A stretch of 64,000 nt of DNA from Paraburkholderia nodosa DSM 21604 (GTDB lineage Bacteria; Pseudomonadota; Gammaproteobacteria; Burkholderiales; Burkholderiaceae): positions 62,001 through 126,000 of the forward strand of contig NZ_JAFA01000018.1 of assembly GCF_000519185.1 (NCBI RefSeq). The letters are read 5' to 3'. The position numbers and the translations under genes are program-made. This document shows, in pieces, positions 8,005 to 17,685 of this stretch. The notes under the pieces are model-generated. The model was not told the DNA's origin, made no database searches, and saw only the letters and a list, made by a program, of their open reading frames with translations. Position 1 is the first letter of the stretch. Every line of letters starts with the position of its first letter.

Positions 8005-9846
8005 TCAATCGTCCGAATCGTCCTCGTCGTCCTGTTCGACCGACTTCGCCGGCGTCCCGTATTTCTTGACGAGTTGCGCCTTGAAGTCTGCGAGCGTGGG
8101 CTGCTCGTCGAGCAGGCCGTAGAGCGAAGCGAGTTGCGTCTGCCAGTCGTGCAGCTCCGAGGCAAAAATGCGCAGCCGCTCCACCGTATCGAATGCACCC
8201 GCCGTGTCGCCGTCCAGCGCCTGCAAGACCGCGTAGCGGCGCAGCACCGTCTCGCCGGGCAGCAGCGCGATGGCGCGCTGGTGCGCGTAAAGCTTGCTCG
8301 GCAGGCTCGCGGCGCTCATCGGCAACAGCGTGGCCATGCCGTAGTCGCCCCACGCGCCGAACAGGCGCGAAGGATCGTCGCCGTAGTCGCGCGCCGGGTG
8401 CTGTCCGTAATACAGCACCTCGGCGCGGTTGTAGTCGCGCAGCACCGGGTACAGCGCCGCGACGCCGCCGAACACGACCACCGCATACACGCCGAGCGAG
8501 ACGCGCGACGGCACGGCACGCAGCGGCTTTGTCTCCAGCAGACCGAACACGAACATCGCCGGCAGCAGGAAGAACATGTACTGCTGCGGATACTCGACGA
8601 GTGCATGCATGACGAGCACGCCGATCAGCATGAAGCCAAACACGCGCTCGGCGGTGTGCGGCGCGCGCAGCCCGCGCACGAACCACGCGACGAGCCCGAT
8701 CACGACGATGGCAAGACCGACGAGGCCGGTCTTCGCGAGCAGATCGAGGAAGATATCGTGCGCGTTGTTGGCGATCTCGACGCCGCCAAGCGAGCGCACC
8801 AGCTCGAACTGATGCATCGGGAAGTCGCCCCAGCCGACGCCGAGCACCGGATGCGACTTGAACATCGTCCAGCCGTAGCGCCACAGCGCGAGGCGCGGCG
8901 CAATCTGGCTGGCGTCCTTCATGCGCTCGGCGGCCGACTGCGCAAGGTCGAGGCCATAGTGGACGTTGGCCCAGCGCACGAATGCGTTCATGCCGAAAAA
9001 GATCAGCACGAGCACGACCGGGATGGTCCAGGCACGCACGCCGCCGGCCTTGCGGCCCGAGCCCGCCGCCGATGCGAAGCCTTGCGCGAGCGCACCGCGT
9101 CCCTCGTCTGCTTCGGTGCGGCAGCCCGCGAGCGCGATCCACAGACCCGCGACGAAAATCACGCCCATCTGCAGCCACGGCCCGCGCGACACCGTGAGCG
9201 CGAGACCGCCCGAATAGATCGCGGTCAGCACGCCCCAGAGCAGGATGTTCAGACGCCGCGTGAGCACGAGGTACATCGCGCCCGCCATCGCGAAGGCGAT
9301 ATAGGTGGCCAGGTGATTGGCCTGCGCCATGTTGCCGAACGGCCGGCGATCGACGGTAATGTTGTACGCCACCACGAGTGGCGTGACCTTCGTCTCCAGG
9401 TGAAAGAGCTGGATCACCTGGGTGAACACGGCGAAGAGGCCGCCGAACTGCAGCGCGAACGCCCCCCACACGAGTGCGGACTGCATGAGGCGCGCGCGCG
9501 TGATGGTGTAGCCCGCGTGCGTCGCCACGAAGGCGGCGAGCAGATAACCCGCGCCGAGCCAGTTCATCGAAGGCTCCGCGAGCGGCAGTGCGAAGGTCTG
9601 CACGATCAGCAGCAGACCGAAGAAAAACGGCACGAGCGCGACCGTGGGCGATGCGAAGCCCTCGCCCGTGCGCGCCGGACGAATGAGCAGCAACGTCGCG
9701 GCGCCCATCAGCACATAAAGTGTCAGTGCAACGAATTCCGCGTAGAAAGTCGGAATCGGATAGGTGTGGTTGACGACCGCATAAGGCAGCGTCAACGCGA
9801 GGGCCAGCAAGACGAACGTAAGGTAACGCGCAAAATTGGAAGGCAT
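8005..9846 (-). CDS. pglL: PglL-family O-oligosaccharyltransferase (Wzy_C-type)
   Basis: A 613-residue inner-membrane protein with about a dozen hydrophobic segments in the first 450 residues and a soluble C-terminus ending in an acidic stretch (QDDEDDSDD). It belongs to the Wzy/WaaL/PglL superfamily. The large periplasmic loop region (GWGDFPMHQFELVRSLGG, then HNIFLD-like NAHDIFLDLLAKTG) is where the catalytic histidine of PglL enzymes lies. PglL transfers a lipid-linked oligosaccharide to Ser/Thr of periplasmic and pilus proteins. The call of PglL rather than O-antigen ligase rests on the immediately upstream pilin gene (144-base gap, same strand), the same linkage as in other Burkholderia. 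A WaaL-type role cannot be excluded. Confidence 0.82.
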   Translation of the reverse strand: MPSNFARYLTFVLLALALTLPYAVVNHTYPIPTFYAEFVALTLYVLMGAATLLLIRPARTGEGFASPTVALVPFFFGLLLIVQTFALPLAEPSMNWLGAGYLLAAFVATHAGYTITRARLMQSALVWGAFALQFGGLFAVFTQVIQLFHLETKVTPLVVAYNITVDRRPFGNMAQANHLATYIAFAMAGAMYLVLTRRLNILLWGVLTAIYSGGLALTVSRGPWLQMGVIFVAGLWIALAGCRTEADEGRGALAQGFASAAGSGRKAGGVRAWTIPVVLVLIFFGMNAFVRWANVHYGLDLAQSAAERMKDASQIAPRLALWRYGWTMFKSHPVLGVGWGDFPMHQFELVRSLGGVEIANNAHDIFLDLLAKTGLVGLAIVVIGLVAWFVRGLRAPHTAERVFGFMLIGVLVMHALVEYPQQYMFFLLPAMFVFGLLETKPLRAVPSRVSLGVYAVVVFGGVAALYPVLRDYNRAEVLYYGQHPARDYGDDPSRLFGAWGDYGMATLLPMSAASLPSKLYAHQRAIALLPGETVLRRYAVLQALDGDTAGAFDTVERLRIFASELHDWQTQLASLYGLLDEQPTLADFKAQLVKKYGTPAKSVEQDDEDDSDD

Positions 9847-9990
9847 GGTTGGGCGGGGGCGTTCAGCAACGGGGCACTATACAAAACTTTTCCCCCGCTG
9901 TGCGGGTGCGGCCGGTTGAGTCGCATCGGCGTGCGTTGCGCGCATGCGCTCGAAAGCGCTCATCGTTGCCCCCGCACCTGCGCGCAAACC

Positions 9991-10602
9991 TTATGCGCGG
10001 CAATCCGGCGGCGCGAGATTGCCCGCCAGCGTTGCGGCGTCCACCGGCGCGGGGCCCACGCCGGGCGCGCCAAGCGACGAAGCCGCCTTGCCCGCTGCGA
10101 AGCACTCCCACGTGAGTGTCCCGCCCTGCACGCTGCCCTGCGCGAGCGCGACGCGCGCGGTGGGCGCATCGGCATTGTCGGGCACCGAGGGCACGAGCAC
10201 GATGGTGTTGCTGCCCTCGGGCGCCACGCGCGAGGTGAAAGCAACCGTGATCTGACCGGTGGTGTTGTCGATATGCAGCGACTGCACGTTGCGCGTGGCC
10301 GGTGGCACGGTGTAGCCCGCGCCGAACGCGTTGCCGCTCGCCGCGTTCTCCGCCACGGCAAGGCGTGCGGAAGACGCGAGCGAAAGGCCCTCGCCCACGC
10401 GGCTGCGGGCGAGGTAATCCTGGTACGCGGGAATGGCGTAAGCGGCGATCACACCGACGATCGCGAGCACGATCATTAGTTCGATCAGCGTGAAGCCACG
10501 CGCGGTCCAGCGCGCGGCAATGCTGGCGAGGCGCGAGAGTCTGGCAAAACACGCGCAGCCGTTGCGCGGCGGCGGGCTCATGGGAAGGGCGGATACGGTC
10601 AT
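9991..10602 (-). CDS. pilA: Type IV pilin (PilA-like)
   Basis: A 203-residue prepilin. The leader is unusually long (about 36 residues, ending RWTARG), followed by the methylated mature end FTLIELMIVLAIVGVIAAYAIPAY, with the conserved Glu at position +5. A C-terminal cysteine pair (WECFAAG and PPDCRA) would form the disulfide-bonded D-loop. An Ala/Pro/Gly/Ser-rich stretch within that loop resembles the low-complexity regions favoured for PglL glycosylation. The start at 10602 has AGGAG at a good distance; longer starts upstream lack one and run into a terminator. The next gene is pglL, supporting O-glycosylation of this pilin (inference). Confidence 0.9.
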   Translation of the reverse strand: MTVSALPMSPPPRNGCACFARLSRLASIAARWTARGFTLIELMIVLAIVGVIAAYAIPAYQDYLARSRVGEGLSLASSARLAVAENAASGNAFGAGYTVPPATRNVQSLHIDNTTGQITVAFTSRVAPEGSNTIVLVPSVPDNADAPTARVALAQGSVQGGTLTWECFAAGKAASSLGAPGVGPAPVDAATLAGNLAPPDCRA

Positions 10603-10615
10603 CGTCAGGGCTCCT

Positions 10616-10653
10616 GAAACAAGAAACGCCTGCTCACAGTCGTGAACAGGCGT
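10616..10653 (-). terminator. Rho-independent terminator after the TerC gene
   Basis: Stem ACGCCTG / CAGGCGT (10626-10632 with 10647-10653), extended inward by four more pairs after one mismatch, with a 4-base loop. Read on the minus strand it is followed by TTCTTGTTTC. It lies between the TerC gene and the pilin start, so it separates the two transcription units. Confidence 0.85.
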
Positions 10654-10728
10654 CTTGATCGTATCGGCGGCCCGCTTTGCGCAGCAGTCGGCCAGATGGC
10701 CCAGGCGCAATGGCACAGCCATGCGCGC

Positions 10729-11451
10729 TCAGTGCGCCTGCGGCCCCTGCGCCGCGCTGCGCCGCGCGTTGCGGCGCCTGAGCCAGGACCCGAGCGCGAC
10801 GACGAACACTGCCCCCGCCACGCACATGCCATATTCGGCCGCAGGCGTGTCGAGCAGCGGCCAGCGGTCGCCGGCGGGATCGTTGATGATGAGCCCGCCC
10901 GCGATCCAGCCGAGCAGCGCTGCGCCGAGCGTCACGATCACCGGGTAGCGGTCGAGCAGCTTGAGCACGAGCTGGCTGCCCCACACGATAAGCGGAATGC
11001 TCACCATCAGCCCGAAGATCACGAGCGCGATGCGATGACGCGGATCGGCCGATTCGGCTGCGCCCGCAATCGCGACGACGTTGTCGAGGCTCATCACCGC
11101 GTCAGCGACGACGATCGTCTTGATCGCGCCCATCAGCTTGTCGGCAGGCTTCACGTTGGCGTGCTCGAGATGGCTGGGCGCGAGCAACCGAACGCCGATC
11201 CACAGCAGCAGCAGGCCACCTGTGAACTTGAGGAACGGCACGTTGAGCAGCACCACGGCGAACGCGATCAGCACCACGCGCAGCGCGATCGCGCCTGCGG
11301 TGCCCCACAGAATGCCGCGCATGCGCTGCTGCGAAGGCAGGTCGCGGCAGGCGAGCGCGATCACCACGGCGTTGTCGCCGCCGAGCAGGATGTCGATGAC
11401 GATGATCTGGAAGACAGCGCCCCAATGGAGCGTCGCGAAAAACTCGAGCAT
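10729..11451 (-). CDS. TerC-family integral membrane protein (YjbE type)
   Basis: A 240-residue inner-membrane protein with about seven hydrophobic segments. The two TerC signature motifs are intact: DILLGGDNAVVIA near the N-terminus and VADAVMSLDNVVAIAG in the middle, whose acidic residues are thought to bind metal. Family members are linked to tellurite resistance or to manganese export and metal loading of secreted enzymes. The known YybP-YkoY manganese riboswitch often precedes such genes, but I do not find it here. The gene has its own transcript, bounded by terminators on both sides. Metal specificity is not determinable. Confidence 0.9.
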   Translation of the reverse strand: MLEFFATLHWGAVFQIIVIDILLGGDNAVVIALACRDLPSQQRMRGILWGTAGAIALRVVLIAFAVVLLNVPFLKFTGGLLLLWIGVRLLAPSHLEHANVKPADKLMGAIKTIVVADAVMSLDNVVAIAGAAESADPRHRIALVIFGLMVSIPLIVWGSQLVLKLLDRYPVIVTLGAALLGWIAGGLIINDPAGDRWPLLDTPAAEYGMCVAGAVFVVALGSWLRRRNARRSAAQGPQAH

Positions 11452-11504
11452 GGAGACGAAGACTCAGCCGTGACTCAGGATGGGCGGCTCATACGGCGAG
11501 CCAA

Positions 11505-11544
11505 ATAAAAAAGCGAGGAGGCCATGACTGGCTCCCTCGCTTTT
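11505..11544 (-). terminator. Terminator of the sucCD transcript
   Basis: Inverted repeat AAAAGCGAGG / CCTCGCTTTT (11509-11518 with 11535-11544), extended inward by GCC/GGC. A-rich sequence on the left gives a U-run when transcribed from the minus strand, and the right side gives Ts on the plus strand, so it can work both ways. It sits about 95 bases beyond the sucD stop. Confidence 0.88.
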
Positions 11545-11638
11545 GTTCGGAAACCTCGTGAAAGGATTCCGCAAGCATATCAAAAAACGCCGGCCGCCCG
11601 CGCATGCATGATGCACGAGCGGCGGCGCATTTCGAAAT

Positions 11639-12520
11639 TTACAGCATCGCCTTCAGCAGACGGCCCATTTCCGACGGGTTGCGCGTCACCTTGATGCCGC
11701 ACGCGTCCATGATTTCCAGCTTCGCGTCGGCCGTATCCGCACCGCCCGAGATCAGCGCGCCGGCGTGGCCCATGCGCTTGCCCGGAGGCGCCGTGACGCC
11801 CGCGATGAAGCCGACGACCGGCTTCTTCATGTTGCCCTTGATCCACTCGGCCGCGTTCGCTTCGTCCGGACCGCCGATTTCGCCGATCATGATCACGGCG
11901 TCCGTATCCGGATCGTCGTTGAACATCTTCATGACGTCGATGTGCTTCAGACCGTTGATCGGGTCGCCGCCGATACCGACTGCCGACGACTGGCCGAGGC
12001 CGATCGCGGTCAGCTGGGCAACCGCTTCATACGTCAGCGTGCCCGAACGCGACACGACGCCGATGCGGCCCTTGCGGTGGATGTGACCCGGCATGATGCC
12101 GATCTTCAGCTCGTCCGGCGTGATCGTGCCGGGGCAGTTCGGGCCGAGGAGCAGCGTCTTGCGGCCTTCGCGGCGCATACGGTCCTTGACTTCGATCATG
12201 TCGCGGACGGGAATGCCTTCCGTGATACAGATCGCGAGATCGAGGTCGGCCTCGACGGCTTCCCAGATCGCAGCAGCAGCGCCTGCCGGCGGCACGTAGA
12301 TGACCGAAACGGTCGCGCCAGTGGCGTCCTTCGCTTCACGCACGTTCGCGTAGATAGGAATGCCTTCGAAATCTTCGCCGGCCTTCTTCGGGTTCACGCC
12401 AGCGACGAACGCTTCACGGCCGTTCGCGTACTCACGGCAAGCGCGGGTGTGGAACTGACCGGTCTTGCCGGTAATGCCCTGCGTGATGACCTTGGTGTCT
12501 TTGTTGATCAGAATCGACAT
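11639..12520 (-). CDS. sucD: Succinate-CoA ligase, alpha subunit
   Basis: A 293-residue SucD that with SucC interconverts succinyl-CoA and succinate with ATP or GTP synthesis in the TCA cycle. The N-terminal CoA-binding Rossmann segment (VITQGITGKTGQFHT), GPNCPGTITP at 127-135 and the phosphohistidine H252 in RMGHAGALISGG are all present. Length and start fit the family. It follows sucC by 91 bases on the same strand and is followed by a strong terminator. Confidence 0.97.
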   Translation of the reverse strand: MSILINKDTKVITQGITGKTGQFHTRACREYANGREAFVAGVNPKKAGEDFEGIPIYANVREAKDATGATVSVIYVPPAGAAAAIWEAVEADLDLAICITEGIPVRDMIEVKDRMRREGRKTLLLGPNCPGTITPDELKIGIMPGHIHRKGRIGVVSRSGTLTYEAVAQLTAIGLGQSSAVGIGGDPINGLKHIDVMKMFNDDPDTDAVIMIGEIGGPDEANAAEWIKGNMKKPVVGFIAGVTAPPGKRMGHAGALISGGADTADAKLEIMDACGIKVTRNPSEMGRLLKAML

Positions 12521-12611
12521 GTATTGACCTCTGTTCGTCTGGCGTCATGTAGCCCTGCCACTTTCATTACAGTGGCCGCGCCGGCACCACGCCATTCGTG
12601 TCCGGTGAAAA

Positions 12612-13778
12612 TTACTTGCCTTCGGCAGCCGCGACAACCTTCTGCGCGGCTTCTTCCATGCTGTCTGCCGAGATGATCGGCAGGCCCGATTCGGCCAGCA
12701 TCTTCTTGCCGAGGTCCTCGTTCGTGCCCTTCATGCGCACGACGAGCGGCACCTTCAGGTTCACAGCCTTCGAACCGGCGATCACGCCTTCTGCGATCAC
12801 GTCGCAGCGCATGATGCCGCCGAAGATGTTCACGAGGATCGCCTTCAGGTCCGGGTTCTTGAGCATGAGCTTGAACGCTTCGGTGACCTTCTCGGTCGTG
12901 GCGCCACCGCCTACGTCGAGGAAGTTGGCCGGCTCGCCGCCGAACAGCTTGATGGTGTCCATCGTGGCCATCGCGAGGCCTGCGCCGTTCACGAGACAGC
13001 CGATGTTGCCGTCGAGCGAGATGTACGCGAGGTCGAACTTCGAGGCTTCGATTTCAGCGGGATCTTCTTCGTCCAGGTCGCGGTAAGCGACGATTTCCGG
13101 ATGACGGGCCAGCGCGTTGGAGTCGAAGTTGAACTTCGCGTCGAGCGCGATAACCTTGCCGTCGCCGGAGACGTTCAGCGGGTTGATTTCAGCCAGCGAT
13201 GCGTCGGTTTCCCAGAATGCCTTGTACAGGCCTTGCAGGATGGCGCGGGCTTGCGGAATCGAAGCGGCCGGCACGCCGATCTTCGCGGCGAGGTCGTCGG
13301 CCTGGGCGTCGAGCAGACCCGTCGACGGCTCGACGATGACCTTGTGGATCAGTTCCGGGTGCGTTTCGGCGACTTCTTCGATGTCCATGCCGCCTTCGCT
13401 CGAACCCATCAGAACGATCTTTTGCGACACGCGATCAACGACGAGGCTGACATACAGTTCCTGCTTGATGTCGGCGCCTTCTTCGATCAGCAGACGATTG
13501 ACCTTCTGGCCTTCCGGACCGGTCTGGTGCGTGACGAGCTGCATGCCGAGGATCTGGTTCGCGTATTCGCGGACTTGCTCGATCGTCTTGGCGACCTTCA
13601 CGCCACCGCCCTTGCCGCGGCCGCCAGCGTGGATCTGCGCCTTGACGACCCAAACCGGACCGCCCAGCTCTTGAGCGGCCTTGACCGCGTCATCCACCGA
13701 AAACACCGGGATGCCGCGCGGGACCGCGACTCCGAATTTCCGCAGGATTTCCTTACCCTGGTACTCGTGAATCTTCAT
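12612..13778 (-). CDS. sucC: Succinate-CoA ligase, beta subunit
   Basis: A 388-residue ATP-grasp subunit of succinyl-CoA synthetase. The start MKIHEYQGKEILRKFGV, the ATP-grasp segment VWVVKAQIHAGGRGKGGGVK and the C-terminal ligase region (DVGGGATTEKVTEAFKLM, VNIFGGIMRCDVIAEG) are complete. Nucleotide choice (ATP versus GTP) cannot be settled by eye. The upstream DUF2889 gene ends 50 bases away on the same strand, so read-through from the recA-recX side is possible; a dedicated promoter is not obvious. Confidence 0.97.
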   Translation of the reverse strand: MKIHEYQGKEILRKFGVAVPRGIPVFSVDDAVKAAQELGGPVWVVKAQIHAGGRGKGGGVKVAKTIEQVREYANQILGMQLVTHQTGPEGQKVNRLLIEEGADIKQELYVSLVVDRVSQKIVLMGSSEGGMDIEEVAETHPELIHKVIVEPSTGLLDAQADDLAAKIGVPAASIPQARAILQGLYKAFWETDASLAEINPLNVSGDGKVIALDAKFNFDSNALARHPEIVAYRDLDEEDPAEIEASKFDLAYISLDGNIGCLVNGAGLAMATMDTIKLFGGEPANFLDVGGGATTEKVTEAFKLMLKNPDLKAILVNIFGGIMRCDVIAEGVIAGSKAVNLKVPLVVRMKGTNEDLGKKMLAESGLPIISADSMEEAAQKVVAAAEGK

Positions 13779-13828
13779 GCGTGATTCCTTCAGTCTGAGA
13801 GTTGGAGTGAACTTCGATTCCGCTGTTG

Positions 13829-14524
13829 TTATTCATGCGAGACGGCGTCGGCCCTGCCCTCTTGGCCCGGGCTCCGGCTGTCGCGCACGCTGGGGGTTTC
13901 CGCGCCGCGTGCTATTGAACGCGGCACATGGCCATACCAGCGCGGATAAAACTGCTTCACCGCCTCCCCGTCGAACCGCAGCGCATGGCAGCGGCCAAGC
14001 TGGAAGGGCGGCTTTTCACCGGCGGCCTCGTTGCCTCCGGCGGTCTTGCCGAGTTCCGGTCCGGGCGCTTCACCCGGCGAGCCATTCGATGTGTCCCACA
14101 CTGCCCCGACGAACGCCTGGACCGCAGCGGTCGGCAAAACGCCCAACATTTCTGTGAGGTGTGTGCAGCCGAGCGTGCCGGCGAGGCGCCGGCCCGCTTC
14201 ACGGCGGAAGTTGTCGAGGAGATTGAGCCCGATAAGGGCCCGATAGGCGGGATTGGCGTTCTGGCACTGACCGTCGTAAGGCACCCAGTCGGACGACGCT
14301 TCGGCGTCGACGACGTTGAGCTTGCGATCGATCGTAATGCGCAGCCAGAGTTCATGGATCGGCAGACCATTGGGCCGGACACCGGCGGCGAGCGGCACGT
14401 CGCGTGGCTTGTGGTCGGTCAGGCACGCGTCGATGTCCCACAAGCCGTCTTCGCGCTCATAGGCAACCGCCCGGATGGCGCGCTGATGGCGCAACTGGCG
14501 GGGCACGGGCGGAGAAAGCGGCAT
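13829..14524 (-). CDS. DUF2889 domain protein
   Basis: A 231-residue soluble protein that I recognise as DUF2889, a family of unknown function found in Burkholderiales and related groups between recX and sucC. The conserved core covers about residues 15-145 (VAYEREDGLWDIDACLTDHKP, HELWLRITIDRKLNVVDAEA, CQNANPAYRALIGLNLLDNFRREA, GCTHLTEMLGVLPTAAVQAF). The arrangement of Asp, Cys and His residues hints at metal binding but this is not established. The C-terminal 60 residues are low-complexity. Its place between DNA repair and TCA genes gives no functional clue. Confidence 0.85.
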   Translation of the reverse strand: MPLSPPVPRQLRHQRAIRAVAYEREDGLWDIDACLTDHKPRDVPLAAGVRPNGLPIHELWLRITIDRKLNVVDAEASSDWVPYDGQCQNANPAYRALIGLNLLDNFRREAGRRLAGTLGCTHLTEMLGVLPTAAVQAFVGAVWDTSNGSPGEAPGPELGKTAGGNEAAGEKPPFQLGRCHALRFDGEAVKQFYPRWYGHVPRSIARGAETPSVRDSRSPGQEGRADAVSHE

Positions 14525-14643
14525 GCTAAAGGTAAGACCGGATGGGAAAACCTCGCGATTTTAACATACCGGGTATTTGAGACAGCCGCGAACACACAGG
14601 CCGGGCGGGGACTTGCCTGCGCGGATTTTTCGAGACGGCCGGC

Positions 14644-15552
14644 TCAGTTGTCGGACCAGTCTTCCTCGATTCCCTTGAGGATCTTGCCGATGATCGACAT
14701 CGAGAAGCCGCGGGCCGCGAGAAAGCGCGCCTGGCGCGCGCGTTCGGCAGGCGTCTCGGGCAACTGGCCGTACTTCTTCTGCCAGACCGTGCGGGCACGC
14801 ACGAGCTCGGTCTCGCGCAGTTGCGAGCTCACCTCTTCGATGAGCGCTTCGCCCACCGCGTGGCGCTTGAGTTCGCTGACGATACGCCCTGCCCCCACGC
14901 GCGACGCGCGCCGGTGTACGACGCTTTCGGCAAAACGCGCGTCGGAGAGCCAGCCCTCGCGTTCGAGCGAATCGAGCAGCACTTCGAGTGCGTCGGCGTC
15001 CTCGGTGTACGGCATGAGCTTGCGCGAGAGTTCGGCGCGGCTGTATTCGCGGCGCGAAAGATAGCCAAGCGCGCGGCCTTTGAGGGAGCGCTCGGGGCGC
15101 TGCTTCGCCGTGGACGATTTTTCGCGCTCGCTGGCGCGTGCGGCGCGGCTGGCCGAGCTACGCTCGTATTGGTCGGCTTGCGGCGCGCTGGATTCATGCG
15201 CCGTTTCAACTGGTGCGCGACGCGATCGCTTGAACGTTGTGTCGGACAGCGGCTCTGGCGGCACGTTTGCCGCGGCTTCATCGGCCCCGCTGAAGAAAGC
15301 CTCGAACGGGACTTCGAAGACCGCGCCGCCATCGTCGCTGAGATCGGCGGGCGAGGAATACGCCGCGCCAGAATGGGCAAAGCCGCGATCGCCCGCCTGG
15401 GCGTCGCGGCTCAAATGGCTTGAGCGGCTCGTGCGCGAGTCGGCAGGCTTGACGGCGGAACGCCGCTCGGCGCCCCTGTCCGCAGGCGAGCCCGCATGCG
15501 GGTTCGCCTGCTCGCCGGAAGGCGAGGACATGTGTGACCCGCCCTTGCGCAT
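14644..15552 (-). CDS. recX: RecX regulatory protein with long N-terminal extension
   Basis: A 302-residue RecX, the modulator that binds RecA filaments and inhibits recombinase and co-protease activity. The RecX domain occupies about residues 150-300 (RALGYLSRREYSRAELSRKL, EGWLSDARFAESVVHRRASR, QLPETPAERARQARFLAARGFS). The first 140 residues are a Ser/Arg/Ala-rich low-complexity region not found in E. coli RecX but common in Burkholderia. An alternative start at 15531 (MSSPSGEQ) is about equally plausible, with AAGGGCGGG upstream. It follows recA by 32 bases and is probably co-transcribed under LexA control. Confidence 0.88.
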   Translation of the reverse strand: MRKGGSHMSSPSGEQANPHAGSPADRGAERRSAVKPADSRTSRSSHLSRDAQAGDRGFAHSGAAYSSPADLSDDGGAVFEVPFEAFFSGADEAAANVPPEPLSDTTFKRSRRAPVETAHESSAPQADQYERSSASRAARASEREKSSTAKQRPERSLKGRALGYLSRREYSRAELSRKLMPYTEDADALEVLLDSLEREGWLSDARFAESVVHRRASRVGAGRIVSELKRHAVGEALIEEVSSQLRETELVRARTVWQKKYGQLPETPAERARQARFLAARGFSMSIIGKILKGIEEDWSDN

Positions 15553-15584
15553 CAGCTTGCCTTATCTACGAGAGCCTCGTGGAC

Positions 15585-16661
<1,077 letters not shown>

Positions 16662-16741
16662 GAATCGTCCTTTGCTATGATGAACGGCGTCTCGTGACCA
16701 TGCGCACGCCTCATTCGGGCTAATGCACACGAACGCAGACA

Positions 16742-16757
16742 CTGTATAAAAAAACAG
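16742..16757. promoter_or_regulatory. LexA (SOS) box of recA
   Basis: The sequence CTGTATAAAAAAACAG matches the LexA consensus CTGT-N8-ACAG exactly, and the dyad extends two more bases each side (CA...TG). It lies about 80 bases upstream of the recA ATG. The divergent two-component operon starts 150 bases away on the other side. Confidence 0.88.
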
Positions 16758-16908
16758 TGGTTTTGGCAAGCCTTTTGGCTATCCAGAACCGCAAATTTCG
16801 GGAGACCGCCGCGCGTCGCCTGACCGCGCCTTCAAGGACGCGGCGCGGCGCGGGTGTTACGAGCCTGACTACGAGGTCAAAACGCCTCGAAGGCGACGCT
16901 GGCGCAAC

Positions 16909-17673
16909 ATGCGAATCCTCATTGCCGAAGACGACAGCATACTCGCGGACGGGCTCGTGAGATCACTCCGCCAATCGGGCTATGCCGTTGATCACGTGCG
17001 TAGCGGCGTGGACGCCGATACCGCCTTGTCGATGCAGTCGTTCGACCTCCTGATCCTCGATCTGGGCCTGCCGAAAATGCCGGGCCTCGAGGTGCTGCGC
17101 CGTTTGCGCGCGCGCAATTCCAACCTGCCCGTGCTGATCCTCACCGCCGCCGACAGCGTGGACGAGCGCGTCAAAGGCCTCGACCTCGGCGCCGACGACT
17201 ACATGGCCAAGCCCTTCGCGCTCAACGAACTCGAAGCACGCGTGCGTGCGCTCACGCGGCGCGGCGCGGGCGGCGGCCCGACCGTCGTGCGCCATGGCGC
17301 GCTGGCGTTCGACCAGGTTGGGCGTATTGCGCGCATCAACGACCAGGTGCTCGACCTTTCCGCGCGCGAACTGGGCGTGCTCGAAGTGCTGCTGCAGCGG
17401 CTCGGGCGGCTCGTCTCGAAGGAGCAGCTCGTCGACCACCTGTGCGAATGGGGCGAGGAAGTCAGCAATAACGCCATCGAAGTCTACGTGCACCGGCTGC
17501 GCAAGAAAATCGAAGCGGGCGGCGTGCGCATCGTGACCGTGCGCGGGCTCGGCTACTGCCTCGAAAAGGAGGCGAAGGAAGCGCAGGCCGGCGCAGGCCA
17601 GACGCCCGCCCGGACCGGGTCCGGCGCGCCCGACGCCGCGCCGGCGATGCCCGCCAGCCACTACTTCAAGTAG
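16909..17673 (+). CDS. OmpR/PhoB-family response regulator
   Basis: A 254-residue response regulator. The receiver domain (1-120) has the acidic pair DD at 8-9, the phospho-acceptor D51 in LILDLGLPK and K101 in MAKPF. A winged-helix DNA-binding domain follows (about 130-225, with LSARELGVLEVLLQRLGRLVSKEQL and the recognition region NAIEVYVHRLRKKIEAGG). The last 30 residues are a low-complexity tail. It resembles the QseB/TctD branch. The kinase gene starts 12 bases after its stop, so the two form an operon, divergent from recA. Confidence 0.93.
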   Translation: MRILIAEDDSILADGLVRSLRQSGYAVDHVRSGVDADTALSMQSFDLLILDLGLPKMPGLEVLRRLRARNSNLPVLILTAADSVDERVKGLDLGADDYMAKPFALNELEARVRALTRRGAGGGPTVVRHGALAFDQVGRIARINDQVLDLSARELGVLEVLLQRLGRLVSKEQLVDHLCEWGEEVSNNAIEVYVHRLRKKIEAGGVRIVTVRGLGYCLEKEAKEAQAGAGQTPARTGSGAPDAAPAMPASHYFK

Positions 17674-17685
17674 GCGGGATCGACG

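Noticed and set aside
8074..10479. 801-codon open frame on the plus strand over pglL and the pilin gene
   Set aside because: No recognisable domain; Arg/His/Ala-rich product typical of antisense frames in GC-rich DNA. The minus strand carries complete genes there.
11452..11640. YybP-YkoY manganese riboswitch upstream of the TerC gene
   Set aside because: Such riboswitches often precede TerC genes, so I looked for one, but the gap contains only the sucCD terminator and no matching conserved blocks.
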